Shown here one piece after another: positions 25,749-33,698 of a DNA stretch of 64,000 nucleotides. A model generated the notes under the pieces. It was given only the letters and a program-made list of their open reading frames with translations. It was not told the DNA's origin and did no database searches. How positions within the stretch are numbered: the first letter of the stretch is position 1; each line of letters opens with the position of its first letter. The DNA comes from Alphaproteobacteria bacterium (lineage in GTDB: Bacteria; Pseudomonadota; Alphaproteobacteria; Ferrovibrionales; Ferrovibrionaceae), in NCBI GenBank assembly GCA_017307375.1, contig JAFKFH010000008.1, forward strand, positions 186,001 through 250,000, in the 5' to 3' direction. Position numbers and translations under genes: made by a program.

Positions 25749-26897
25749 TTGTCCGACCATGCCGAGATTCGCCAATCCGTGCGCCGCCTGTGCGAAGGAT
25801 TTCCTGGCGAATACTGGCGCGCCCTCGACCGCGACGGCACCTATCCGCAGGAATTCGTCGCGGCCCTGACCGAGGCCGGCTTTCTCGCCGCGCTGATCCC
25901 GGAGACCTATGGCGGCGCGGGGCTTAGCCTGTCGGCTGCCGCCGCGATCCTGGAGGAAATCCAGCGGGCGGGGTGCAACGGGGCGGCCTGCCATGCCCAG
26001 ATGTACATCATGGGGGCGTTGCTGCGGCATGGTTCGGAGGCGCAGAAGCGGCAATGGCTGCCCGAGATCGCGGCCGGGCGGCTGCGCCTGCAGGCCTTCG
26101 GGGTGACCGAACCGACTTCGGGTACCGACACCACCTCGATCAAGACTTTCGCCCGGCGCGACGGCGAGCGCTACGTCGTCTCCGGCCAGAAGGTCTGGAC
26201 CTCGCGGGCCGAACATTCCGATCTGATGCTGCTGCTGGCACGCACCACCCCGCGCGACCAGGTGGCCAAGCGCACCGACGGGCTGTCGGTCTTCCTGGTC
26301 GACATGCGCGAGGCATTGCGCAACGGCATGTCGATCCGCCCGATCCGCACGATGATGAACCATTCGACCACCGAGATTTTCTTCGACGACGTGCCGGTGC
26401 CGGCCGCAAACCTGGTCGGCGAGGAAGGCAAGGGATTCCGCTACATTCTCTCCGGCATGAACGCCGAACGCATGCTGATCGCGGCGGAATGCATCGGCGA
26501 CGCCAAATGGTTCATCGACAAGGCGACCGCCTATGCCGGCCAGCGGGTCGTGTTCGGACGACCGATCGGCCAGAACCAGGGTATTCAGTTTCCGATCGCG
26601 CGGGCCTATGCGGAAATGCGCGCGGCCGAACTCATGGTCCACGACGCCATCGCCCGGTTCGAGGCCGGCGCCGATTGCGGCCCCGAGGCCAACATGGCGA
26701 AGATGCTGGCCGCCGAGGCCAGCTGGCACGCGGCCGAAGCCTGCGTCCAGACCCATGGCGGCTTCGGCTTTGCCGAGGAATACGACGTCGAGCGCAAGTT
26801 CCGCGAGACCCGCCTCTACCAGGTCGCCCCGATCTCGACCAACCTGATCCTGTCCTATCTGGCCGAGCATGTCCTCGGCCTGCCCCGGTCGTACTGA
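25749..26897 (+). CDS. Acyl-CoA dehydrogenase
   Basis: About 382 residues, full length: N-domain EAGFLAALIPETYGGAGLSL, beta domain FGVTEPTSGTDTTSIKTFA and VVSGQKVWTSRAEHSDLMLL, C-domain GQRVVFGRPIGQNQGIQFPI and TGGFGFAEEYDVERKFRE-like ending (here QTHGGFGFAEEYDVE). It oxidises a CoA thioester with FAD and electron-transfer flavoprotein. The start appears to be TTG 25749 (SDHAEIRQSV), with GGGAG about nine bases upstream. It is followed after one base by a CoA-transferase gene, which probably activates its substrate. Confidence 0.9.
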   Translation: MSDHAEIRQSVRRLCEGFPGEYWRALDRDGTYPQEFVAALTEAGFLAALIPETYGGAGLSLSAAAAILEEIQRAGCNGAACHAQMYIMGALLRHGSEAQKRQWLPEIAAGRLRLQAFGVTEPTSGTDTTSIKTFARRDGERYVVSGQKVWTSRAEHSDLMLLLARTTPRDQVAKRTDGLSVFLVDMREALRNGMSIRPIRTMMNHSTTEIFFDDVPVPAANLVGEEGKGFRYILSGMNAERMLIAAECIGDAKWFIDKATAYAGQRVVFGRPIGQNQGIQFPIARAYAEMRAAELMVHDAIARFEAGADCGPEANMAKMLAAEASWHAAEACVQTHGGFGFAEEYDVERKFRETRLYQVAPISTNLILSYLAEHVLGLPRSY

Positions 26898-26898
26898 G

Positions 26899-28014
26899 AT
26901 GGGCGCACTCGACGGCCTGCTGGTCGTGGCGCTGGAACAGGCGGTCGCGGCCCCCTACTGCACCTCGCGGCTCGCCCAGGGCGGCGCCCGCGTGATCAAG
27001 ATCGAGCGGCCGGAGGGCGACTTCGCCCGCGGCTACGACCGGGCGGTCGGCGGCCAGTCGAGCTATTTCGTCTGGCTCAACGCCGGCAAGGAATCGATCG
27101 CGCTGAACCTGAAGGATGCGGCCGATCTGGCGTTGCTCGAACGCATGCTCGCCCGGGCCGACGTCTTCGTGCAGAACTTTGCCCCCGGCGCGGTCGACCG
27201 GCTGGGCTTCGACGCCACCCGGCTCGAACGGCTCAACCCGCGGCTGATCACCTGCGCCATCACCGGCTATGGGACATCAGGGCCTTATGCCGGCATGAAG
27301 GCCTATGATCTGCTGATCCAGGCCGAGAGTGCCCTTTGCGCCGTGACCGGCGGGCCGGAGGCGCCGTCGCGCGTCGGCATATCGGTCGTCGATATCGGCA
27401 CGGGCATGCAGGCTTATGCCGCGATCCTCGATGCGCTGATCGCCCGCGGTCGCGACGGCCGGGGTCGGCGCATCGATCTGTCGATGTTCGACTGCACGGC
27501 CGAATGGATGGCGGTGCCGCTGCTGCAGACCCGCTATGGCGGCAGCGCGCCCAGACGGGTCGGCGTCGCCCACCCGACCATCGCACCCTATGGCGCGTTC
27601 CGGGCGCGCGACGGGCGCCAGGTGGTGATCTCGATCCAGAACGAGCGCGAATGGGTCCGCTTCGCCGACCGCTTTCTCGGCGCGGGCGTCGCCACCGACC
27701 CGCGCTTCGACCACGGGGTTGCCCGGGTCGCCAACCGGACCGTGCTGGACGCCCTGGTGGCCGAGGCCTTCGCGCAATACGACATCGCCACGCTCGCCGC
27801 CGCACTGGCCGGCATCGATGTCGCCTTCGGCCGACTGCGCAGCGTCGAGGAGACGCTGGAGCATCCGGTGCTGGCCTGGGCACCGATCGATACCCCCGAA
27901 GGCCGATTCGAGGTGCCGCGCCCCGGCAGCTTCATGCCGGAAGACTGGCGCGGGCGCGTGCCCGCGATCGACGAACATGGGCAAGCCTTGCGCCGGGAAT
28001 TCGGCGCGTCATGA
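26899..28014 (+). CDS. Class III (CaiB/BaiF) CoA-transferase
   Basis: A 371-residue family III CoA-transferase: VVALEQAVAAPYCTSRLAQG, GARVIKIERPEGDFARGYD, LNAGKESIALNLKD, and the catalytic Asp in MKAYDLLIQAESALCAVTGG. It moves CoA between carboxylic acids via an aspartyl-CoA anhydride. Neighbours (acyl-CoA dehydrogenase, HTD2-like hydratase) resemble modules for itaconate, mesaconate or methylated dicarboxylate metabolism, but no lyase gene is adjacent. The gene starts one base after the dehydrogenase stop and overlaps the next gene as ATGA. Confidence 0.92.
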   Translation: MGALDGLLVVALEQAVAAPYCTSRLAQGGARVIKIERPEGDFARGYDRAVGGQSSYFVWLNAGKESIALNLKDAADLALLERMLARADVFVQNFAPGAVDRLGFDATRLERLNPRLITCAITGYGTSGPYAGMKAYDLLIQAESALCAVTGGPEAPSRVGISVVDIGTGMQAYAAILDALIARGRDGRGRRIDLSMFDCTAEWMAVPLLQTRYGGSAPRRVGVAHPTIAPYGAFRARDGRQVVISIQNEREWVRFADRFLGAGVATDPRFDHGVARVANRTVLDALVAEAFAQYDIATLAAALAGIDVAFGRLRSVEETLEHPVLAWAPIDTPEGRFEVPRPGSFMPEDWRGRVPAIDEHGQALRREFGAS

Positions 28015-28874
28015 CATCGGTTGCGTCGCTTCGGACTGAAACTATGCGTCATCAAGATCTGCCGGACGGACCGATTCTTGTCACCGGCGGTACCGGGCGG
28101 CTCGGCCGCCTTGTCGTCGCCGGCCTGCGGGCACGCGGCGCCGGCTTCCGGGTTCTGACGCGCGATGCCGAACGGGCGGCGCGCGTTCTCGGGCCCGATG
28201 TCGCTTTGGTCCAGGGCGATCTCGCCGATGTCGATCCCGGCGGATTCGCGCGGATATTCCTGCTGTCGCCGATCGCGCCGGATATCGTCGAGCAGCAGAC
28301 GGCGCTGATCCGCCGTGCCGGCCGGGCGCGGATTCTTAAACTCTCGGGCTCCGACTGGACCCTCGGCGCCTCCTGGTCGGGCAATGCGCATCAGAGGATC
28401 GAGGCCGCGCTGAGGCCCGGTGATCTCGCCGTCCGCCCCAGTGTCTGGACGCAAGGCGCGCTGGCCGGCATGGTGGCGCAACTCGCCCAGGGCGACAGCT
28501 TCACCTCGTCGCGCGGCCCGATCGCCTATATCGACATGCGCGACATCGCCGATGCCGTCTTGGCCCTGCTGCTGGCCGAGACCTGGCCCGCAAATCCACC
28601 GGTGCTGACCGGCCCTCGCGCCCTCGATCGCGCGGCGCTGGCCGGGCTGGCAGCCGAAATCACCGGCCGGCCGATCCGCGGCGTACCGCTGAGCCTCGAG
28701 GACCAGGCCGCACAGCTTGCCACAAGCGGGGCCTCACCCTTCGTCCAGCACTATCTGGGCGACTTCGCCCGGTTGATGCACGGCGACGCGGCGGCAGCGG
28801 TCACCGGCACCCTGCCCGCGCTGCTCGGCCGTCCCGCGCGCGACGTGGCCGACTATCTGCGCGAAGTGCTGTAG
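28011..28874 (+). CDS. NAD(P)-binding NmrA-like protein
   Basis: A 287-residue atypical SDR: Rossmann motif ILVTGGTGRLGRLVV, VLTRDAERAARVLG, FLLSPIAPDIVEQQTALIRR, then IDMRDIADAVLALLLAETW, as in NmrA/QOR2-type proteins that sense or use NAD(P)H. The catalytic Tyr-x3-Lys of classical SDRs is not seen. ATG 28011 overlaps the CoA-transferase stop (ATGA). An internal ATG at 28044 (MRHQDL) may be the real start. Confidence 0.8.
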   Translation: MTSVASLRTETMRHQDLPDGPILVTGGTGRLGRLVVAGLRARGAGFRVLTRDAERAARVLGPDVALVQGDLADVDPGGFARIFLLSPIAPDIVEQQTALIRRAGRARILKLSGSDWTLGASWSGNAHQRIEAALRPGDLAVRPSVWTQGALAGMVAQLAQGDSFTSSRGPIAYIDMRDIADAVLALLLAETWPANPPVLTGPRALDRAALAGLAAEITGRPIRGVPLSLEDQAAQLATSGASPFVQHYLGDFARLMHGDAAAAVTGTLPALLGRPARDVADYLREVL

Positions 28875-28892
28875 GCCCGCCCGGTGGCGAGA

Positions 28893-29216
28893 TTACCGTT
28901 CGGCGTGAACGTAGAGCGTCGGGCGCTGCGCCGCGCGCAGCACCGCGGCGCGCGACCGCGCCCAGGCGGCCACCAGTGTCGCCCAGGCCCTGCCATGTTC
29001 GAAAGCGTCGGGGTCCACGGCCAGGTCATGGGCAAACCGGTCGAGCACGTCGGCGTCGCGGATGCCGAGGCTGCGTTCGACAAGCGCCCGTTCGGCGATC
29101 GTATCGAGCGCGCGGCGGAAGTCGGGAGGCAGGCTGGCGATCATGGCGTCGTCGTCGAGGGCGAGATCGACGATGACGCGGCGATCGCCGGACGTGATCG
29201 AGACGGAGGGCTGCAT
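28893..29216 (-). CDS. Small hypothetical protein
   Basis: A 107-residue protein starting MQPSVSITSGDRRVIVDLAL, mostly alpha-helical and acidic in the middle, with a basic C-terminus. GAGGAA stands nine bases before ATG 29216, which supports real translation. No family recognised. Convergent with the NmrA-like gene. Confidence 0.5.
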   Translation of the reverse strand: MQPSVSITSGDRRVIVDLALDDDAMIASLPPDFRRALDTIAERALVERSLGIRDADVLDRFAHDLAVDPDAFEHGRAWATLVAAWARSRAAVLRAAQRPTLYVHAER

Positions 29217-29480
29217 CGGCTATTCCTCATGTCGGGCGCCGAAGCGCTGCGAGGGGAAACGATCGGCACCGGCGCCGGTTCCGGTCGGCCGCTAGAGCGT
29301 TATGGGACTAGGTGCGCTCATATCCAGTATTCGAGAGATAGGTATGGCCCATGACGACCGTGCGTTGACATGGGCCGAAAACCGCAACGCGCTCTCTTCA
29401 ACCTCACGAACACTCATCTAACGTCTTCAAGCAGAGTCGGTCTTGATTCATATCTTATTCAGTTTCATGACACGGCAAGA
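29217..29480. other. Intergenic region, nothing recognised
   Basis: 264 bases between two leftward genes. Composition shifts from GC-rich to noticeably AT-richer around 29.3 kb. No gene, RNA or clear hairpin was found. Confidence 0.4.
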
Positions 29481-29864
29481 CTAGGGGGCCGGAGCCTCAA
29501 GAACGAAGATCTTGAAGCTGGCATATTTGTCACCGATCTTGCGCGCGTCACGATAGGCCTCCGAGGCGAAGGTTGCCTTTGCCTTGTCGACACTGTCGAA
29601 ACGAATGATTGCCACGCGCTTCGGCGCGATGTCGTCGATGGCGACGGGAGCGGTAGGCCTGGCAACAAAAACACCGCCCGCCTCGGCAAAGATCTTGGCC
29701 GCCAACGGAAAGAATTCCTTGCTGAATTCTTCCGGCTGACGAACATCCAGCTCCACCACGGCATAGGCGACTGTTTTAGTCTGGGCTTCAGCGGAAGATA
29801 AAAACAAGGACAAGGTTGCGACAAAGACACCGAGCGCAAACAGCGCACGACACAACATCTTCAT
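29481..29864 (-). CDS. Exported DUF1330-type protein
   Basis: A 127-residue protein: signal peptide MKMLCRALFALGVFVATLSL with cleavage after AEA, then a dimeric ferredoxin-like DUF1330 domain (AYAVVELDVRQPEEFSKEFF, RVAIIRFDSVDKAKAT, YRDARKIGDKYASFKIFVLE). DUF1330 proteins are normally cytosolic; a signal peptide is unusual. GGGGAGAG lies upstream of ATG 29864. Codon use is less GC-biased than in neighbours and the flanks are AT-rich, suggesting acquisition by transfer. Role unknown. Confidence 0.75.
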   Translation of the reverse strand: MKMLCRALFALGVFVATLSLFLSSAEAQTKTVAYAVVELDVRQPEEFSKEFFPLAAKIFAEAGGVFVARPTAPVAIDDIAPKRVAIIRFDSVDKAKATFASEAYRDARKIGDKYASFKIFVLEAPAP

Positions 29865-30059
29865 TATAACTCTCCCCTTATTTTGCAATGATATTCTCAT
29901 ACTACATTATCTGCTTCTATTTTGAAAATTTTTTATTATGAAATAACGAATTAATTGCTCTGTAATTTCAACAATCTTCACACCAAGGGTAAGTAAGCTT
30001 CGTCGCCCGTCAACGGAATATTTTGCGCATATCAGCCGATTGCCCCGGCCCTGCACCGA
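29865..30059. promoter_or_regulatory. AT-rich promoter region of the DUF1330 gene
   Basis: 195 bases, strongly AT-rich between 29880 and 29980 compared with the rest of the window. No clear -35/-10 pair was fixed, but it must carry the promoter for the leftward DUF1330 gene. Confidence 0.35.
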
Positions 30060-30533
30060 TCAGGCGACGACCGCCGCCACCACGGCCTGCAGCACCGCCG
30101 CCGCATCCTGCGGCTTCAGCCGCACCTGCAGGCCGCGCTGACCGCCGTTGATGTAGACGAGGTCATGGGCCAGCGCCTGCGCCTCGATCGCGGTGGGCAG
30201 GCGCTTCATCTGGCCGAACGGGCTGATGCCGCCGATCTTGTAGCCCGACAGGCGCTCGGCATCGGCAGGCTTCATCATCTGCGCCGCCTTGGCGCCGAAG
30301 GCCGCGGCCAGCTTCTTCATCGAGACTTCGTGGTCGGACGGCACGATGACGACGACGGGCCGGCCATCGGCCAACGCCATCAGGGTCTTCAGGACGCGGG
30401 CCGGCGCCTCGCCCAGCGCCTCGGCCGCCTGCATGCCGATCTGCTCGGCATCGGGGTCGTAGTCATAGCCGTGCACGGTGAAGGCGACCCCCGCCTGCTG
30501 CAGCATCTTCGTCGCGCGCGTGACCTTGGACAT
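30060..30533 (-). CDS. ybaK: Cys-tRNA(Pro) deacylase, YbaK/EbsC family
   Basis: A 157-residue YbaK-type editing protein: KMLQQAGVAFTVHGYDYDPD at the N-terminus, VLKTLMALADGRPVVVIVPS (functional Lys), and GYKIGGISPFGQMKRLPTAI, the hallmark GG.SPFG loop. It hydrolyses Cys mischarged on tRNA-Pro. Normal length. It lies downstream of asd behind a strong terminator, so it likely has its own promoter in 30534-30577 or relies on read-through. Confidence 0.9.
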   Translation of the reverse strand: MSKVTRATKMLQQAGVAFTVHGYDYDPDAEQIGMQAAEALGEAPARVLKTLMALADGRPVVVIVPSDHEVSMKKLAAAFGAKAAQMMKPADAERLSGYKIGGISPFGQMKRLPTAIEAQALAHDLVYINGGQRGLQVRLKPQDAAAVLQAVVAAVVA

Positions 30534-30577
30534 CGGCTTTTCCTAGAATGCCCGGCCGGGGCTTGCAAGGCCGCACG

Positions 30578-30604
30578 GCCCCCTTGCGCGGCGCGCAAGG
30601 GGGC
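30578..30604 (-). terminator. Strong hairpin terminator of asd
   Basis: Perfect 12-bp stem (GCCCCCTTGCGC with GCGCAAGGGGGC) and a 3-base loop, starting nine bases after the asd stop. No long T-run follows, as is common in this GC-rich genome. Confidence 0.7.
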
Positions 30605-30613
30605 TGGCGTCGA

Positions 30614-31639
30614 TCAGCGCGGAAACAGCTGCTCGGCGATCTGCACGGCGTTGAGCGCCGCGCCCTTGAGCAACTGGTCGCCGGACACGAACAGCGCGAT
30701 CGAGCGGCCGGAAGGGTCGCCGATATCCCGGCGGATTCGCCCGACCAGCACGTCGTCGCGCCCCGACGCCTCGGAAGGCATCGGGAAGTGATTGGCCGAC
30801 CGGTCGTCGACCAGGGCGACGCCCGGAGCCTTGGCGAGCAGGGCGCGCGCCTCTTCCGGGGCGAGGGGCTGGTCGAACTCGATGGTCAGCGCGATCGAAT
30901 GGGCACGCAGCACCGGCACCCGGATGCAGGTGATGCTGATCGGCAGGTCAGGGGTGCCGAGGATGCGCCGGGTTTCGGCCATCGCCTTCAGTTCCTCGCC
31001 GTTATAGCCGGTCTCCTCGTCGATCGCGGCATTGTGGCTGAACAGGTTGAAGGCGTAGGGATGCGGCAGGACCTTGTGTTCGAACGGCCGGTCCGCGAGG
31101 TAGGCTGCAGTGGCCTGGCGCAGTTCCTCCATCGCCGCGGCGCCGGCGCCGGACGCCGACTGGTAGGTGGCGGCATGGACGCGGCGAATCGGGCGGGCGC
31201 GATGCAGCGGCGCCAGCGCCATCACCATGATCGCGGCGACGCAGTTCGGATTGGCGATGATGCCGGCATGCTTGCCGGTGGTCTCGCCGTTGACCTCGGG
31301 CACCACCAGCGGCACCTGCGGCTCCATCCGGAAGGCGGAAGAATTGTCGACGACCACCGCGCCCGCCTCGACCGCGATCGGCGCGTAGCGGCGCGAGATC
31401 GAGGCGCCGGCGGAAAACAGCGCGACGTCGATGCCCTTGAAGCTGTCTTCGGTCAGCGTCTCGATCGCGACCTCGCGACCGGCGAACGGCAGGGTGCGCC
31501 CGGCCGATCGGGCCGAGGCGAGCAGGCGGATGTCGCCGACGGGAAAATTGCGCTGCTCGAGGCATCGCAGGATCTCGATGCCGACGGCACCGGTGGCACC
31601 GACCACGGCAACCGCGGGATTACGGGGTGAGATGGACAT
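30614..31639 (-). CDS. asd: Aspartate-semialdehyde dehydrogenase
   Basis: A 341-residue Asd: NADP-binding VAVVGATGAVGIEILRCL, catalytic Cys133 in IIANPNCVAAIMV, and the active-site HAATYQSASGAGAAAMEEL. It reduces aspartyl phosphate to aspartate semialdehyde, the branch point to threonine, methionine, isoleucine, lysine and diaminopimelate. The Shine-Dalgarno GGAAGGAAG is located five bases before ATG 31639. Upstream lies a threonine-rich leader peptide and hairpins (31647-31812), so expression is probably attenuated by threonyl-tRNA supply. It is monocistronic, with a strong terminator. Confidence 0.95.
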   Translation of the reverse strand: MSISPRNPAVAVVGATGAVGIEILRCLEQRNFPVGDIRLLASARSAGRTLPFAGREVAIETLTEDSFKGIDVALFSAGASISRRYAPIAVEAGAVVVDNSSAFRMEPQVPLVVPEVNGETTGKHAGIIANPNCVAAIMVMALAPLHRARPIRRVHAATYQSASGAGAAAMEELRQATAAYLADRPFEHKVLPHPYAFNLFSHNAAIDEETGYNGEELKAMAETRRILGTPDLPISITCIRVPVLRAHSIALTIEFDQPLAPEEARALLAKAPGVALVDDRSANHFPMPSEASGRDDVLVGRIRRDIGDPSGRSIALFVSGDQLLKGAALNAVQIAEQLFPR

Positions 31640-31646
31640 CTGGACT

Positions 31647-31719
31647 TCCTTCCATGTGGACCGGGAAGGACGGTTGGCGGTGCTTTGGCCCGCTGGCCCC
31701 GTCCGTTTCCGGCGGGGCC
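31647..31719 (-). promoter_or_regulatory. Candidate attenuator between Thr leader peptide and asd
   Basis: Two hairpins can form in the leader mRNA. The first (31719-31695) has a 7-bp GC stem GGCCCCG/CGGGGCC, a bulged A, three more pairs and a GAAA tetraloop. The second (31670-31647) pairs TCCTTCC with GGAAGGA, which is the asd ribosome-binding site itself. A ribosome stalled at Thr codons upstream could change which structures form. There is no T-run after the first hairpin, so control of translation initiation or Rho access is more likely than classical termination. Confidence 0.55.
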
Positions 31720-31737
31720 TCTGCGCTTATGTCGTGA

Positions 31738-31812
31738 TCAACCGACGCCGCACAGATCGCCCGCCGGAGCGGTCGTCTTGGTAGTGCGGGTGGTTTTGGT
31801 CATGGTCGACAT
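31738..31812 (-). CDS. Threonine-rich leader peptide upstream of asd
   Basis: A 24-codon open frame from ATG 31812 to TGA 31738, ending 98 bases before asd on the same strand. Eight of codons 3-14 are Thr (core MTKTTRTTKTT), written with ACC, ACT and ACG. This is the composition of thr-operon attenuator peptides such as ThrL. An internal ATG at 31803 is an alternative start, and an in-frame ATG at 31830 could also be used. Upstream, TTGCAT and TGCTAG elements between 31825 and 31850 may form the promoter. Too short for usual gene finders; assigned from composition and position. Confidence 0.7.
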   Translation of the reverse strand: MSTMTKTTRTTKTTAPAGDLCGVG

Positions 31813-31858
31813 GGGCGCGGAAGCTAGCATCGCGACCGGGCGGAATGCAATGGCCTTG

Positions 31859-33127
31859 TCACGACCGCCCCGGCACCAGCCGGACACGGCCGGGACCGGC
31901 CGCCCAGATCGCCGCGATCGACACGAGCGACAGCAGGATCGCGGCGACGAAGGCCGGCACATAGCTGCCGGTCAGGTCGTGGACGACACCGGTCACCCAC
32001 GGACCCACCGCCCCGCCGCCCATCAGCGGGATGGTCAGCACGCCGAAGATGGTCGCGTATTGCGGCCCCTCGAACATCTCGACGACGATCGCCCCCATCA
32101 CCGAGGTCAGGCCATAGCCGAGCGCCCCCTGGCAGGCGACCATGACGTAGAGCAGCAGCCGGTCGGGATGGTCTTCCAGCCCGATCAGGCAGGCATAGCA
32201 GACGACGAAGCCGATGCAGCCGATCGTCCAGATCCATTCGCGGCCGATCCGGTCGGACAGCGCGCCCAGCGCGATCTGCCCCGGAATGGCGACGGCCGCG
32301 ACCGCCCCGAGCGCCCAGGCCGCGGTCAGCGGATCGAAGCCGCTCTCGATCAAGTACTTGGTCTGGTGCACCTGCACCGCATACCAGGCGAACATCGCGC
32401 TGAAGAAACCAAGGCCCAGCAGCCAGAAACGGGCGCTGCGCGTCGCCCGCCCGATGGTCCAGTCGGTGGCGGCCCAATGCGCGTCGACGATCCGCGCGCG
32501 CCGCCGCGGGGGCGCGCCTGCCGCGGGGACACCGTCGGGCACCAGTCCGATATCCTCCGGCCGGCGGCGCAAGGCCAGGTTGATCGGGCCCAGCACCACC
32601 AGCACCATGACGCCGAGCGCGGTGCAGGCGACCCGCCAGCCCTCGCCCGCGACGATCGCCTGCAGCCAGGGCATCAGCACGATCGCGCCGACGCCGGCAC
32701 CGGAGAATGCGATGCTGATCGCCAGCGCCCGCCGCCGGGCGAACCAGTGCGGCAGGTATTGCGACTGCGTGGTGTAGGTCAGGCAGCCCGCCCCCAGGCA
32801 GAGCAGCAGGCCGAGCGTCACGTAGAGCTGCCAGGGCCGATCGACGAAGGCGGCGAGCAGCAGGCCGGCGGCCAGCATCGCCACGCCGCATTCGATCACG
32901 AAACGCGGCCCCCGCCGATCCATCAGCCGGCCGATCAGCGGGCTGGCCAGCGCATTGACGAAAAAGCCGAAAGAAAAGGCACCTGCGGTGAGGCCCCGGT
33001 CCCAGCCGAACTCGTCGACGATCGGCGGCAGGAACAGCGAAAAGGCCGTGCGCGCGGTGACGCCGATCGCCATCGTGACGAAGGCGACGGCCACGATGAT
33101 CCAGCCATAATAGATCGGCAGCTTCAT
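31859..33127 (-). CDS. MFS transporter
   Basis: A 422-residue, 12-helix major facilitator: YYGWIIVAVAFVTMAIGVTA at the start, the motif GRLMDRRGPR after helix 2, PHWFARRRALAISIAFSGAG in the fourth-fifth helix region, a central loop rich in Arg, and GALSDRIGREW after helix 8. It resembles monocarboxylate/OFA-like porters. ATG 33127 overlaps the heme oxygenase stop (ATGA), making it the last gene of the phytochrome operon. The substrate is unknown; a link to heme or bilin is not shown. Confidence 0.9.
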   Translation of the reverse strand: MKLPIYYGWIIVAVAFVTMAIGVTARTAFSLFLPPIVDEFGWDRGLTAGAFSFGFFVNALASPLIGRLMDRRGPRFVIECGVAMLAAGLLLAAFVDRPWQLYVTLGLLLCLGAGCLTYTTQSQYLPHWFARRRALAISIAFSGAGVGAIVLMPWLQAIVAGEGWRVACTALGVMVLVVLGPINLALRRRPEDIGLVPDGVPAAGAPPRRRARIVDAHWAATDWTIGRATRSARFWLLGLGFFSAMFAWYAVQVHQTKYLIESGFDPLTAAWALGAVAAVAIPGQIALGALSDRIGREWIWTIGCIGFVVCYACLIGLEDHPDRLLLYVMVACQGALGYGLTSVMGAIVVEMFEGPQYATIFGVLTIPLMGGGAVGPWVTGVVHDLTGSYVPAFVAAILLSLVSIAAIWAAGPGRVRLVPGRS

Positions 33128-33681
33128 GCTTCCGCCCCCGCGAACGCGCGTTCCATCCCTGCGGCAAAGAAGCCGAAGGCCGCGTTCGCCGCCGCCACCA
33201 TCGCCTCGTCTTGCACCGGCGTGAGGGTAAGCGCGTTCAGCGTTTCGGTGAAGCGGCGCCAGTCCCGCGCCCGCGCCTCGCCCTGCCCCGCCAGATGCCG
33301 GGCGCCGAACCCGGCATCGAGGCCAAGCCCTGCCACCGCCCTGAACAGGATGGCGGCGCCGAGCTTCGAACCCTCGGCGACGTAGAGCCAGCCGGCGGCA
33401 GCCGGAGCCGACATGTCGGCGCCGGCGTCGTCTCCGACCGGCTCCAGCCCGAGATCGCGCAGGTCGGCCTCGATCAGGGCCAGGCGCGAGCCATGGCCGC
33501 CGCCCGGCAGCAGATCCTGGCGATAGAGCGGTTCGACATGGCAGTGAAACTGCAGCTGGGCACGAAGGAAACGGCCATAGCGCGCCCGCGTCGCGAACGG
33601 GCGCAGGGCCGTCAGCCGGGTTTCCACCGCCGCATGGGCAACGGCGGTCCGCGACTTGAGCAAGGCGGCACGGGTCGACAT
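33124..33681 (-). CDS. bphO: Biliverdin-producing heme oxygenase
   Basis: A 185-residue bacterial heme oxygenase: TAVAHAAVETRLTAL, where the first His is the likely proximal heme ligand, then ARYGRFLRAQLQFHCHVEPL, and GWLYVAEGSKLGAAILFRAV matching the distal-helix region of the BphO/PigA group. It cleaves heme to biliverdin, the chromophore of the bacteriophytochrome encoded upstream in the same operon. It starts 17 bases after the hybrid kinase gene and overlaps the MFS gene by ATGA. Confidence 0.85.
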   Translation of the reverse strand: MSTRAALLKSRTAVAHAAVETRLTALRPFATRARYGRFLRAQLQFHCHVEPLYRQDLLPGGGHGSRLALIEADLRDLGLEPVGDDAGADMSAPAAAGWLYVAEGSKLGAAILFRAVAGLGLDAGFGARHLAGQGEARARDWRRFTETLNALTLTPVQDEAMVAAANAAFGFFAAGMERAFAGAEA

Positions 33682-33698
33682 CGACGGCGCAACCCGGC

